A program made the position numbers and the translations under genes. Below, one piece after another: positions 17,233-24,911 of a stretch of 64,000 nucleotides of DNA. Position 1 is the stretch's first letter. Every line of letters begins with the position of its first letter. The notes below the pieces were generated by a model, which was not told where the DNA came from, ran no database searches, and was given only the letters and a program-made list of their open reading frames with translations. This DNA is from Polaromonas glacialis. GTDB lineage: Bacteria > Pseudomonadota > Gammaproteobacteria > Burkholderiales > Burkholderiaceae_C. The DNA lies in assembly GCF_000709345.1 (NCBI RefSeq), contig NZ_KL448323.1, forward strand, positions 582,242 through 646,241. Reading direction: 5' to 3'.

Positions 17233-17909
17233 ACCGGATTCCGGCGTTCAAGAACGTAACCTACGCCGCGCACCGTGTGAATCAGCTTTACGTCAAAAGG
17301 ATCGTCGATCTTGGCGCGTAGCCGTCTGATCGCCACTTCGACAACATTGGTGTCCGAATCAAAATGGATGTCCCATACAAGCGACGCAATCTGTGTCCTG
17401 GAAAGCACCTCACCCGACTTCTGGGCCAGAAGGGTCAGCAAGGCGAACTCTTTGGCGGAAAGGTCGATCCGCTGGCCTGCCCGGGTTGCCCGGTGACGCA
17501 CTGGATCTATCTCAAGATCGGCTGCCCGTAAAACGGGATCACTTGTAACTGGCTGGCCGCGTTTGAGCAGTGCGCGCACCCTTGCCAACAGTTCAGGAAA
17601 CTGAAAGGGCTTGACCAGGTAATCATCAGCGCCCAAGTCAAAGCCGCGCACCTTGTCGTCGGTCTTGCCGCGGGCGGTGAGCATCAAAACGGGTATTTGC
17701 TTGGAGGTTCGCAGCGCTGACAGCACGGCAAATCCGTCAATGCCTGGCAGCATGATGTCCAGAATCACCAACACATGATCGCCATTGGCAGCCGCGTGAA
17801 GGCCGTCCGTTCCGTTGTGGGAAACCTCAACGGCGTAGCCACTTTCCGTCAGGCCCTGGCGCAAATACTCTGCAGCCCTGGGCTCGTCCTCAATCACCAA
17901 AATCTTCAA
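17229..17909 (-). CDS. copR: OmpR-family response regulator (CopR/CusR-like)
   Basis: A 226-residue regulator with a receiver domain (VIEDEPRAAEYL, phospho-acceptor Asp in VILDIMLPGIDG near residue 51, Lys in DDYLVKPFQFPELLARVRAL) and a winged-helix DNA-binding domain ending DDPFDVKLIHTVRGVGYVLE. The ATGA overlap with the kinase gene indicates a copRS operon. It is divergent from the gene at 18061, so the 150 bp between them probably holds its targets; I could not pick out an unambiguous direct or inverted cop box. Confidence 0.92.
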   Translation of the reverse strand: MKILVIEDEPRAAEYLRQGLTESGYAVEVSHNGTDGLHAAANGDHVLVILDIMLPGIDGFAVLSALRTSKQIPVLMLTARGKTDDKVRGFDLGADDYLVKPFQFPELLARVRALLKRGQPVTSDPVLRAADLEIDPVRHRATRAGQRIDLSAKEFALLTLLAQKSGEVLSRTQIASLVWDIHFDSDTNVVEVAIRRLRAKIDDPFDVKLIHTVRGVGYVLERRNPV

Positions 17910-18060
17910 AATGGGCTCCCACCGTACATAACGTATTCGTAATCTGCCAGTCAGCCCGGTGTTGACACCCGGCTTCTACATTAAGAACCGTGATGCAGCA
18001 GTTGCATCCAGGTTGCTCCCAGGCTTGGGACAGCACAGTCGATATTAAAGGAGCTTGATC

Positions 18061-18423
18061 ATGTCTATTCGCAAAACCATTGTTGCCCTGGCCCTTGTAG
18101 GTGCCGCCCTTCCTGCTGCCTTTGCCAACAGCGGCACCACATGGGTTGGAGGCGACCGAGGCTTTGAGTTTCATCCCGGCAACAGCACAAAAAGCCGCGC
18201 TGAGGTCCAGCAAGAGTTAGAGGCTTTCCGCAAAAATCCCTTCACTGCCGACGGCACCAAAATCGTCAATACCGACAAAGGTTTTATCGGTCCTCAGCAC
18301 AGTTACGCATTTCAGGGTGGCACCCTTGTCCATACGGACAGCCTGGCACATGACACCCCGAAGCCCAATTTGGTGATGACGGATGCAGAAAAGCGCCTGC
18401 AGCGTGAACTGTACCGCCGATAA
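18061..18423 (+). CDS. Small exported protein, copper-cluster associated
   Basis: A 120-residue protein with a signal peptide (cleavage near AAFANSG). The mature part has repeated aromatic/His segments (GDRGFEFHPGN, DKGFIGPQHSYAFQGGTL) and a charged C-terminus (LQRELYRR). It loosely resembles DUF4148-type exported proteins in size and in the SRAEVQQELEAFR helix. It has AAGGAG before the ATG and is divergent from copR, so it is likely under CopR control (inference). Confidence 0.7.
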   Translation: MSIRKTIVALALVGAALPAAFANSGTTWVGGDRGFEFHPGNSTKSRAEVQQELEAFRKNPFTADGTKIVNTDKGFIGPQHSYAFQGGTLVHTDSLAHDTPKPNLVMTDAEKRLQRELYRR

Positions 18424-18463
18424 ACACCACATCAGTCAATGATTAAACACACGTAGGATTTCT

Positions 18464-18814
18464 ATGAAGACAAAAATCCATGCATTGCTGGTCGCTGCAG
18501 CCCTGTTTGCGGGGAGTTCCGGGCTGGCGATGGCTGCCTCTGACACGCAGACTATTCCCTTGAGCGCAACTGCAACGCCTGCCGTTTCAACAAAGTTGAC
18601 GTCTGGAGAAGTGCGCAAGATCGACACCGAGCAGGGCAAGCTCACCATCAAGCACGAGGCAATTGAAAACCTTCAAATGCCGGGAATGACCATGGTGTTT
18701 AAGGCAACTGATTCAGCGATGCTTCAGAAATTGCAGGTCGGAGACAAGATCCAATTTGCGGCCGAAAAAGCCAACGGTGCCATTTTTGTAACGAATATCC
18801 AGGCGGCAAAGTAA
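18464..18814 (+). CDS. CusF-like periplasmic copper-binding protein, second copy
   Basis: A 116-residue protein with a signal peptide (cleavage near AMAASD) and a CusF domain: GEVRKIDTEQGKLTIKHEAI, NLQMPGMTMVFKATD and KIQFAAEKANGAI. It has the same MPGMTMVF ligand motif as the protein at 9929-10288. It follows the gene at 18061 by 40 bp. Confidence 0.85.
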   Translation: MKTKIHALLVAAALFAGSSGLAMAASDTQTIPLSATATPAVSTKLTSGEVRKIDTEQGKLTIKHEAIENLQMPGMTMVFKATDSAMLQKLQVGDKIQFAAEKANGAIFVTNIQAAK

Positions 18815-18949
18815 TCTTCAGCCGGCAGGATGCTTGACAACCCCTCGGGCTTATCCAATGAGGTCAGCGAAAAAGTAATGCTGTGATCCGGACCTCTGAT
18901 GTTTCAACACCCTTGGCTCGTTGCCGATAGCGGTGGCCAAGGGCCAGGA

Positions 18950-19352
18950 GGTCAAACCGCAAATGTGCGGTGGCCCACAAGGCACTGGACAACTTCAAGG
19001 CCCGCATCCGGCAACTCACGCGCCGCTCGGGCCGGCGGAGCATGGGCGAAGTGGTGGACAAACTGCGGCCCTACCTGCTGGGCTGGAAGGCTTACTTCGG
19101 GCTGGCGCAAACGCCCAAGGTCTGGCGAAGGCTGGACGAATGGCTGCGCCACCGATTGCGAGCGATCCAGCTCCGGCAATGGAAGCGGCCCAAGACCATC
19201 TACCGGGAACTCAAGGTACTGGGGCCTCGCAAGAAGTAGCCAAGCAGGTGGCGGGCAACTGCCACCGCTGGTGGCGCAACGGCGCGATGCTGCTCAACAG
19301 TGTGCTGACCATTGCGTACTTCGACCGTCTGGGGGTGCCGCGACTGTCCTGA
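18950..19352 (+). pseudogene. Group II intron maturase, 3' remnant with frameshift
   Basis: One frame reads HKALDNFKARIRQLTRRSGR, RSMGEVVDKLRPYLLGWKAYFGL and WRRLDEWLRHRLRAIQL, which is the maturase (GIIM) C-terminus of group II intron proteins. It stops at 19239, and the rest of the protein (SQEVAKQVAGNCHRWWRNGA, MLLNSVLTIAYFDRLGVPRL) continues in another frame to 19352. The reverse-transcriptase domain is missing. The sequence before HKALDNF (about 18950) may be the remains of an internal deletion. Confidence 0.8.
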
Positions 19353-19358
19353 CCTCAA

Positions 19359-19440
19359 GCTCTCGAAGCGCCCGGTGCGGACCCGCATGCCGGGTGGTGT
19401 GGCAGGGGTGCAGCCTATGATGGCTGCCCCCTATGCCGAT
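19359..19440 (+). ncRNA. Group II intron 3' RNA domains V and VI
   Basis: Directly after the maturase remnant lie two short hairpins. The first pairs CCCGG near 19371 with CCGGG near 19390, with the domain V-like GCGGACCCGCATGCC centre. The second pairs GGGGTGCAGCC with GGCTGCCCC (19405-19430). The order and sequence fit the 3' end of bacterial group II introns related to the maturase above. The intron is incomplete, so splicing is not expected. Confidence 0.65.
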
Positions 19441-19459
19441 TGGCCAGGTTAACAACTCG

Positions 19460-20743
19460 TCACAACTGGGATTCCAGCAGCAAGGCCAGCCGCTCCATCA
19501 GTTTTTCCTTCAGGGGCCGGGCTGCCCATTGGTCGTAAGTCACCTGGCGGGAGCTCTTTAGATCGTCTTCGAAAATACGGGTTTGGCGCTCGGCAAAAGC
19601 CGTGTCGTAAATATTCAGGTTGGCCTCGTCGTTCAGGCGAAACGACCGGTTGTCAAAATTGGTCGAACCGACCGATACCAGCAGATTGTCAACAATCATC
19701 ACCTTGCAGTGGTACATGCTGGGCACGTATTCGTAGATCTCTGCGCCGGCTTTGAGCAGCGGTCCCCAGGTGCCGCGAGACGCCGCGCGCACCGTGTCGG
19801 TGTCGATGATTTCTCCGGGGGTGATGATGCGGATTTTCACCCCGCGCTTGAGCGCATCGACCAGGGCCTGGGTGGTGAGGTCATCGGGGACAAAGTAAGC
19901 GCTGGACAGGTCAATCGCGTCGTTGGCGGCGGTGATGGACAACTGGTACATCAGCTGCATGCTTTCGCTGCCGCCCGAAGGCGAGCTTGAAAAAACCTGG
20001 GCGTCGCTGTTGCCCAGGGCTTGCAGCGCCGGAAAGTAATTCTCGCCATGCATGACCTGGCCGGTGACCTTGAGCCAGTTCTCCATGAACACCGCTTGCA
20101 TCTGGGCGACCGCCGGGCCTTCGATGCGGAAATGGGAGTCGCGCCAGTGGTCGGCATCCTGGCCGTTGCCAGTCCATTTGGTGGCAATGCCGACGCCGCC
20201 GGTGAATCCGGTCTTGCCATCGACCACCAGCAGCTTGCGGTGGGTCCGGTTGTTGAGCCGGTGCAGGTTGTACCAGTTCGGCTTGTGGAACTTCCGGATC
20301 TGCACGCCAGCCTTCTGCATTTCTTGCAGAAAGCCTTCGTCGATCTTGGCACTGCCGACCCAGTCCAGCAGCACATGCACCTTCACCCCCGCCCTGGCAC
20401 GCTCTGCCAGCGCATCGGCGAATTCGCGGCCGATGTCGCCCGACCAGTAGATATAGGTCTCGAAAGTGATGCTCTGCTGCGCGCCGCGTATCGCCGTCAG
20501 CATGGCAGGGAAAATCTGGTCGCCATTGATCAGCTCCTGGACCCGGTTGCCGCCCACCAGCGGCGGGCCCAGCAGCGTGCCGATGGCGCGGCGAAACTGC
20601 GGGTCGTGGGTCGAATACAGCCGTGGCAGTTCGCGGCTGACGTCTTTTTCACCGCTGCTGAAGTTCATCACAATCAGCAAGCTGATCAGCGTCAGAAAAA
20701 ACGTGGCGGCAATCACCAGCGCGAGGCGTTTCTTTTTAATCAT
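19460..20743 (-). CDS. Phospholipase D / cardiolipin synthase-like protein
   Basis: A 427-residue protein with one N-terminal membrane anchor (LALVIAATFFLTLISLLIVM). It has two HKD catalytic motifs: HRKLLVVDG near residue 168 followed by TGG, and HCKVMIVDN near 345 followed by GSTNFDNRSF. ETYIYWSGDIG is typical of cardiolipin synthases. It should transfer or hydrolyse phosphatidyl groups at the membrane. A specific Cls subtype cannot be set from sequence reading alone. Confidence 0.85.
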   Translation of the reverse strand: MIKKKRLALVIAATFFLTLISLLIVMNFSSGEKDVSRELPRLYSTHDPQFRRAIGTLLGPPLVGGNRVQELINGDQIFPAMLTAIRGAQQSITFETYIYWSGDIGREFADALAERARAGVKVHVLLDWVGSAKIDEGFLQEMQKAGVQIRKFHKPNWYNLHRLNNRTHRKLLVVDGKTGFTGGVGIATKWTGNGQDADHWRDSHFRIEGPAVAQMQAVFMENWLKVTGQVMHGENYFPALQALGNSDAQVFSSSPSGGSESMQLMYQLSITAANDAIDLSSAYFVPDDLTTQALVDALKRGVKIRIITPGEIIDTDTVRAASRGTWGPLLKAGAEIYEYVPSMYHCKVMIVDNLLVSVGSTNFDNRSFRLNDEANLNIYDTAFAERQTRIFEDDLKSSRQVTYDQWAARPLKEKLMERLALLLESQL

Positions 20744-20901
20744 CGTGGAATGGCAAAAATATCAGGTGGAAGATGAAATGCCTGAACCCGTCTGCACAAG
20801 TTCAAGCTCAGCATTATTTGACAGGCGGGCCCTTTTGTCGAAAGCCGATTCCCTGCAGGCCGGTAGTCCGGCAGCCTGATTCGCCGGGCGACAATAGCGC
20901 C

Positions 20902-21657
20902 ATGACAAAAAAACACATGCAATTGCAGGAAATCCTTTTTTCCCAGGGTTTTGGTACGCGGCGCGTCTGCGCGGGGCTGGTTCAGCAGGGTTTTGTGACG
21001 GTAGCGGGCGTCCCGTGTACCGAACCAGCTATGGATTTCGTAGCGGAAGGCCTGCACTTCACGGTCCAGGGCGTGGCTTGGGAACACCATGAAAAAGCCT
21101 ACCTGATGCTGCACAAGCCCGCCGGCTATGAATGCTCGCAAAAGCCAAGCACCTATCCCAGCATCTACACACTGCTGCCGGCGCCGATCCGCCAGCGTGG
21201 TGGCGGCGCGGCGGCGGGCGTGCAGGCGGTTGGGCGGCTGGACCAGGATACGACCGGCCTGTTGCTGCTGTCGGACGACGGCAAGTTCATTCACCGCATG
21301 AGTTCGCCCCGGCACCATGTGCCCAAGGTTTACCAGGTCAGTGCGAAGCATCCGGTGGACGCGCAGCAGATCAGCAAGCTGCTGGCCGGCGTGGTGCTCG
21401 ACGACGACCCCAAACCGGTTCGGGCGGCGGCCTGCGAGCAGACCGGCGAGTCGCAGCTGAGCCTGACGCTGACCGAAGGAAAATACCATCAGGTCAAGCG
21501 CATGATCGCCGCAGTGGGCAACCGGGTGGAAGACGTGGGCGGGCTGCACCGTTCCTGCATCGGCTCGCTGGGGTTGCCGGCGGACCTCAAGCCGGGCGAA
21601 TGGCGCTGGCTGACGGCGCAAGACCTTGCCAGCATTGCCGGCACCGCCGCCAAGTAG
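20902..21657 (+). CDS. rsuA: Ribosomal small-subunit pseudouridine synthase (RsuA family)
   Basis: A 251-residue protein with an S4-like N-terminal RNA-binding segment (QEILFSQGFGTRRVCAGLVQ) and a RsuA/RluB-type catalytic domain. The catalytic motif AVGRLDQDTTGLLLLSDDG holds the active-site Asp. The RluF/RsuA motif EGKYHQVKRMIAAVGN is also present. The likely target is 16S rRNA U516. The start at 20902 is the first ATG that keeps the S4 domain intact without the non-homologous upstream extension. Confidence 0.88.
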   Translation: MTKKHMQLQEILFSQGFGTRRVCAGLVQQGFVTVAGVPCTEPAMDFVAEGLHFTVQGVAWEHHEKAYLMLHKPAGYECSQKPSTYPSIYTLLPAPIRQRGGGAAAGVQAVGRLDQDTTGLLLLSDDGKFIHRMSSPRHHVPKVYQVSAKHPVDAQQISKLLAGVVLDDDPKPVRAAACEQTGESQLSLTLTEGKYHQVKRMIAAVGNRVEDVGGLHRSCIGSLGLPADLKPGEWRWLTAQDLASIAGTAAK

Positions 21658-21786
21658 AGGACCAGACGTTTCCTGACCAAAAGGCGCATGGCCTTGCGTG
21701 GCCGATAAGGCCTTCATGGCACCACGGCAAGGGCGGTTCACGGCCGGCCGCTACACTAAAGGATTGACCTTGGAAAGAACCGTTTT

Positions 21787-22812
21787 GTGAATGCTTATTC
21801 CCGTTTTCCGGCTGTCTGCATGGCTGCTTTTTCGGCCTTGCTGTGTCTGTCTGCTGCAGGACAAACTGCAAAGGTGCCAGCAGCCGCGCCGGCCACTGGC
21901 GCCATCACCACGCCTGTGTTCGTGCTCAATTCGCTGGAAGACAGCGTCAGCGTGATCAATCCGGCGAACTGGACGGAGATCAAGCGCATCGAGACCGGCA
22001 AGCAGCCGCACCACCTCTACCTCACGCCCGACGAAAAATCGGTGATCGTGGCCAACGCGCTGTCCGATTCGCTGACCTTCATCGACCCGAAAACGGCCGA
22101 AGTCCAGCGCACCGTGCGCGGCATCATCGATCCCTACCACCTGCGGTTTTCACCCGACATGAAGTGGTTTGTGACGGCCGCCAACCGCCTCAACCATATC
22201 GACATCTTCCATTGGGATGGCAAGGACATGACCCTGGCCAAGCGCATCGCCACCGGCAAGACGCCCAGCCATTTGTGGATCGACAGCAAGAGCAGCACGA
22301 TTTATTCGACCATGCAGGAAAGCGACGAACTGATCGCCATCGATCTGGCCACGCAGACCGTCAAGTGGCGTACCCCAACCGGCTCGACGCCCGCCGACCT
22401 GATTGGCACGGCCAACGACAAATTCGTGCTGGTCGCCCTGACCGGCGGCGACGGCGTCGAGGTGTATGACGTGAGCGGCAAGGAGCCCAGGCGCGTCAAG
22501 TTCATCAAGACGGCGATGGGCGCCCATGCCTTTCGCGCTTTCGGCGACCAGCGCCATGTGCTGGTCAGCAACCGGGTGGCCAACACCATCAGCATGATCG
22601 ACCTGCAGACGCTCGAAGTGGTGAACAGTTTCCCTGCGCCCGGCGGTCCCGACTGCATGGACGTGAGCCGCGACTTGAGCCAGATCATCGTGACGTCGCG
22701 CTGGATTCGCAAGCTCACTTTCATCGACGTGGCCAGCCGCAAGGTGGTGCGTCAAATCAACGTTGGCAGGAGTCCCCATGGCGTCTGGACGCTCGATCAC
22801 TCGCCACGGTAG
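21787..22812 (+). CDS. YncE-like periplasmic beta-propeller protein
   Basis: A 341-residue protein starting at a GTG, with a signal peptide (cleavage near SAAGQTA). Propeller blades show FVLNSLEDSVSVINPANW, LYLTPDEKSVIVANALSDSL, VLVSNRVANTISMIDLQTLE and RKVVRQINVGRSPHGV. It is a paralogue in fold of the protein at 7961, with low sequence similarity. The stop at 22812 is followed within 3 bp by a GC-rich repeat element. Confidence 0.8.
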   Translation: MNAYSRFPAVCMAAFSALLCLSAAGQTAKVPAAAPATGAITTPVFVLNSLEDSVSVINPANWTEIKRIETGKQPHHLYLTPDEKSVIVANALSDSLTFIDPKTAEVQRTVRGIIDPYHLRFSPDMKWFVTAANRLNHIDIFHWDGKDMTLAKRIATGKTPSHLWIDSKSSTIYSTMQESDELIAIDLATQTVKWRTPTGSTPADLIGTANDKFVLVALTGGDGVEVYDVSGKEPRRVKFIKTAMGAHAFRAFGDQRHVLVSNRVANTISMIDLQTLEVVNSFPAPGGPDCMDVSRDLSQIIVTSRWIRKLTFIDVASRKVVRQINVGRSPHGVWTLDHSPR

Positions 22813-22814
22813 TT

Positions 22815-22990
22815 GGCCCCCACGGTCGCTCACTTCGTGTAGCTCCCTGCCCTTGCAGGGCGCCACGCCGCCAGAGGCGACGCATCTTCAGGCTGTCCAA
22901 GCCCGCGCAGGCGGGCTCGGAGCCGCAGCCTTCAGCCCCGAGGGGGCCGCTGCGCCTGCGGCCCGGCGAAGGCGGTTCCGCAGCCTGGGC
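22815..22990 (-). repeat. GC-rich dispersed element, copy A (split, intergenic)
   Basis: Two parts of the element lie on the - strand: 22816-22851 (the CACGAAGTG end) and 22936-22987 (the GCAGGCGCAGCGG centre and the GGCTTCGCC arm). About 84 bp of unrelated GC-rich sequence separates them, itself containing the inverted pair AGCCCGC/GCGGGCT. The element sits between two genes, and the frame of the downstream deacetylase is open right through it. Confidence 0.8.
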
Positions 22991-22996
22991 TTGGGC

Positions 22997-23854
22997 ATGA
23001 GGCTTGGTCAATTGCTGGTTGCTATGTTTCCAATAGCTACTTGCGCTTATGCAGCAAGCGAGAACGGCCGATTTGATGTAAAAAATTCGGATGAGAGTGC
23101 TTCCTGCAAGCCGGTTTACCTGACGCTGGACACCGGCCACATGGACGTGGCGCCGCTGATGGCCGACGTGCTCAGGCGCCATCAGGTCAGGGTCACGTTT
23201 TTTGCCGCCAACGAGCGCACCAAGACCGGCGATGGCAGCCTGGGAACGCACTGGGCGCCCTGGTGGAAGGCCCGCGCGGCCGAAGGCCACGAGTTTGCCT
23301 CGCATACCTTTGACCACGCCTACTGGCGCGCCGACGCGCCGGGTGCATCGGGGGCGCCGGCGCAATTCAGGGTACGCCCTTCGGCGGGTCCGTCCGAGGG
23401 CAAGGAGTTCACCTGGACGGCCCGGCAATACTGCGAGGAAATCAGCCGTGCCGGCGCGCGCCTGCAGGACATCACCGGCAAGAAGCCGCTGCCGTTGTTC
23501 CGCGCGCCGGGCGGTAAAACCTCGCCGCAGCTTCTGGACGCCGCCCGGTCGTGCGGCTATGCGCATGTGGGCTGGTCGCCGGCCGGCTTTCTGGGCGACG
23601 AGTTGCCCAGCGACAAATACCCCAACGCCGTGCTGCTGAACAAGGCGCTGCAAGGTGTCCGGGCGGGCGATGTGCTGGTCGCGCACCTGGGCATCTGGTC
23701 GCGCCAGGACCCGTGGGCGCCCGCCGTGCTGGAGCCATTGATCACCGGCCTGCAGTCGCAGGGCTTTTGCTTCAGGACGCTGCGCGAGCATCCGCAGTAC
23801 AAGGCCTGGATTGACGAGCAGCCGCTTGCCTTGAAAAATCCCACTGGAAAATAA
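22997..23854 (+). CDS. Polysaccharide deacetylase-family protein
   Basis: A 285-residue exported protein with an NodB-like fold: YLTLDTGHMDVAPLMADVLR, VTFFAANE, HEFASHTFDHAYW (metal-binding HxxxH), LFRAPGGKT and LVAHLGIWSR. The first motif has DTGH where the family usually has TFDDG, so the catalytic base Asp is placed differently and activity is uncertain. The predicted signal peptide (LLVAMFPIATCAYA) is encoded by a dispersed repeat (23021-23087). The frame is open upstream to 22763 through another repeat. I placed the start at 22997, but no good ribosome-binding site is visible. Confidence 0.75.
   Translation: MRLGQLLVAMFPIATCAYAASENGRFDVKNSDESASCKPVYLTLDTGHMDVAPLMADVLRRHQVRVTFFAANERTKTGDGSLGTHWAPWWKARAAEGHEFASHTFDHAYWRADAPGASGAPAQFRVRPSAGPSEGKEFTWTARQYCEEISRAGARLQDITGKKPLPLFRAPGGKTSPQLLDAARSCGYAHVGWSPAGFLGDELPSDKYPNAVLLNKALQGVRAGDVLVAHLGIWSRQDPWAPAVLEPLITGLQSQGFCFRTLREHPQYKAWIDEQPLALKNPTGK
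23021..23087 (+). repeat. TAGCT-type dispersed repeat inside the deacetylase gene
   Basis: The sequence runs GCTATGTTTCCAATAGCTAC, TTGCGCTTATGCAGCAAGCG, AGAACGGCCGATTTGATG and then an A-run. It aligns along its full length with the intergenic copy at 48877-48947 (read on the - strand). It encodes the signal-peptide core, the AYA cleavage site and the first mature residues. Confidence 0.85.
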
Positions 23855-23858
23855 CCCG

Positions 23859-24911
23859 ATGGACTGGTTGACTGGAATTTTCGCGGGTGTTCAGGGCTGG
23901 CTGTTCCAGGCAGTGGTGCAGCCCGCCCTGTTCGCGCTTGACCTGGCCAGCCTGTTCGAGGACGGCTACGCGGCGACGGCCTGGTTCATGGTGGGCGTCC
24001 TCCAGGTCATCGTCCTGGTCGCGGTGATCGGCCCGCTGCAGCGCTGGCGGCCGGTCGAGGCGATGGACTCGCCCGCTGACCGGGCGAGCATCCGCATTGA
24101 TGTGCTCTACACGCTGATCCACCGGCTCGGGCTGTTCCGGCTGGCGCTGTTTTTCACGCTGGACCCGTGGTTCGATGCGGCATTCGGCGCACTGCGCACC
24201 GCTGGCTACGGCACCTTTCACCTGGACCAGCTGTGGCCCGGCGTGACCGACATGGCCGTCGTGAGCCTGCTGATCTACCTGCTGGTGTTCGACTTCGTCG
24301 CTTACTGGACGCACCGGGGCCAGCACCAGCTGGAGTGGTGGTGGCGGCTGCATTCGCTGCACCATTCGCAGCGGAGGATGACGATGTGGAGCGATAACCG
24401 CAACCACCTGCTCGACAGCATCCTGATCGACGGTGTCATCGTGGTCGTCGCGCAGCTGATCGGCGTGGCGTCTGACCAGTTCATCCTCATCGTCGCGTTG
24501 ACGCAACTGAGCGAAAGTTTCCAGCATGCCAATGTGCGGCTCTGGTTTGGCCGGGTAGGCGAGCGGCTGTGGGTCAGCCCGCGCTTTCACCGGCTGCACC
24601 ACAGCATCGGCCTGAACCCGGTCCAAGAGCCGTCCTCATCTTCACCAGCCGGGGCCGCGGAACCGGCTTCGCCGGGCCGCAGGCGCAGCGCCCCCCCGGG
24701 GGGCAGCGAACCACACGAAGTGGGGAGCGTGGGGGCTTTTAACTTTGGCGTGCTGCTGCCGTGGTGGGACATGCTGTTCGGCACGGCCAATTTCGAGCTT
24801 CGCTATGACCCCACCGGCGTGCGCGACCAGGTCGAGAAGCATCGCGACTACGGCAGCGGCTTCTGGTCGCAGCAGTGGCTGGGCCTGAAGCGGCTGTTCG
24901 GGCGGGCATGA
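23859..24911 (+). CDS. Sterol desaturase / fatty acid hydroxylase-family membrane protein with in-frame repeat insertion
   Basis: A 350-residue multi-pass membrane protein with the His clusters of the di-iron hydroxylase family: HRGQHQ, HSLHHSQ, a later SFQHANV and RFHRLHHS. After HRLHHSIG (near residue 254) the family normally continues at once with NFGVLLPWWDMLFGT. Here about 40 extra residues (rich in Ser, Pro and Arg, ending EPHEVGSVGA) intervene before that motif resumes. The extra part matches a GC-rich dispersed element. The gene starts 4 bp after the deacetylase stop and overlaps the next gene by 4 bp. Confidence 0.85.
   Translation: MDWLTGIFAGVQGWLFQAVVQPALFALDLASLFEDGYAATAWFMVGVLQVIVLVAVIGPLQRWRPVEAMDSPADRASIRIDVLYTLIHRLGLFRLALFFTLDPWFDAAFGALRTAGYGTFHLDQLWPGVTDMAVVSLLIYLLVFDFVAYWTHRGQHQLEWWWRLHSLHHSQRRMTMWSDNRNHLLDSILIDGVIVVVAQLIGVASDQFILIVALTQLSESFQHANVRLWFGRVGERLWVSPRFHRLHHSIGLNPVQEPSSSSPAGAAEPASPGRRRSAPPGGSEPHEVGSVGAFNFGVLLPWWDMLFGTANFELRYDPTGVRDQVEKHRDYGSGFWSQQWLGLKRLFGRA
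24643..24736 (+). repeat. GC-rich dispersed element, copy B (in frame in the desaturase gene)
   Basis: A 94-bp copy running from GCCGGGGCCGC through CCGCAGGCGCAGCG, a C-run/G-run palindrome and CCACACGAAGTGGGG to CGTGGGGGC. It is nearly identical to copy D at 38553-38648 over the last 45 bp. One base is missing in the C-run relative to copies C and D, so its first half is read in a different frame from theirs. The host frame stays open. Confidence 0.9.

Noticed and set aside
17910..18060. A CopR/CusR box between copR and the divergent gene
   Set aside because: Weak inverted sequences are present, but none matches a known cop/cus box well enough to report.
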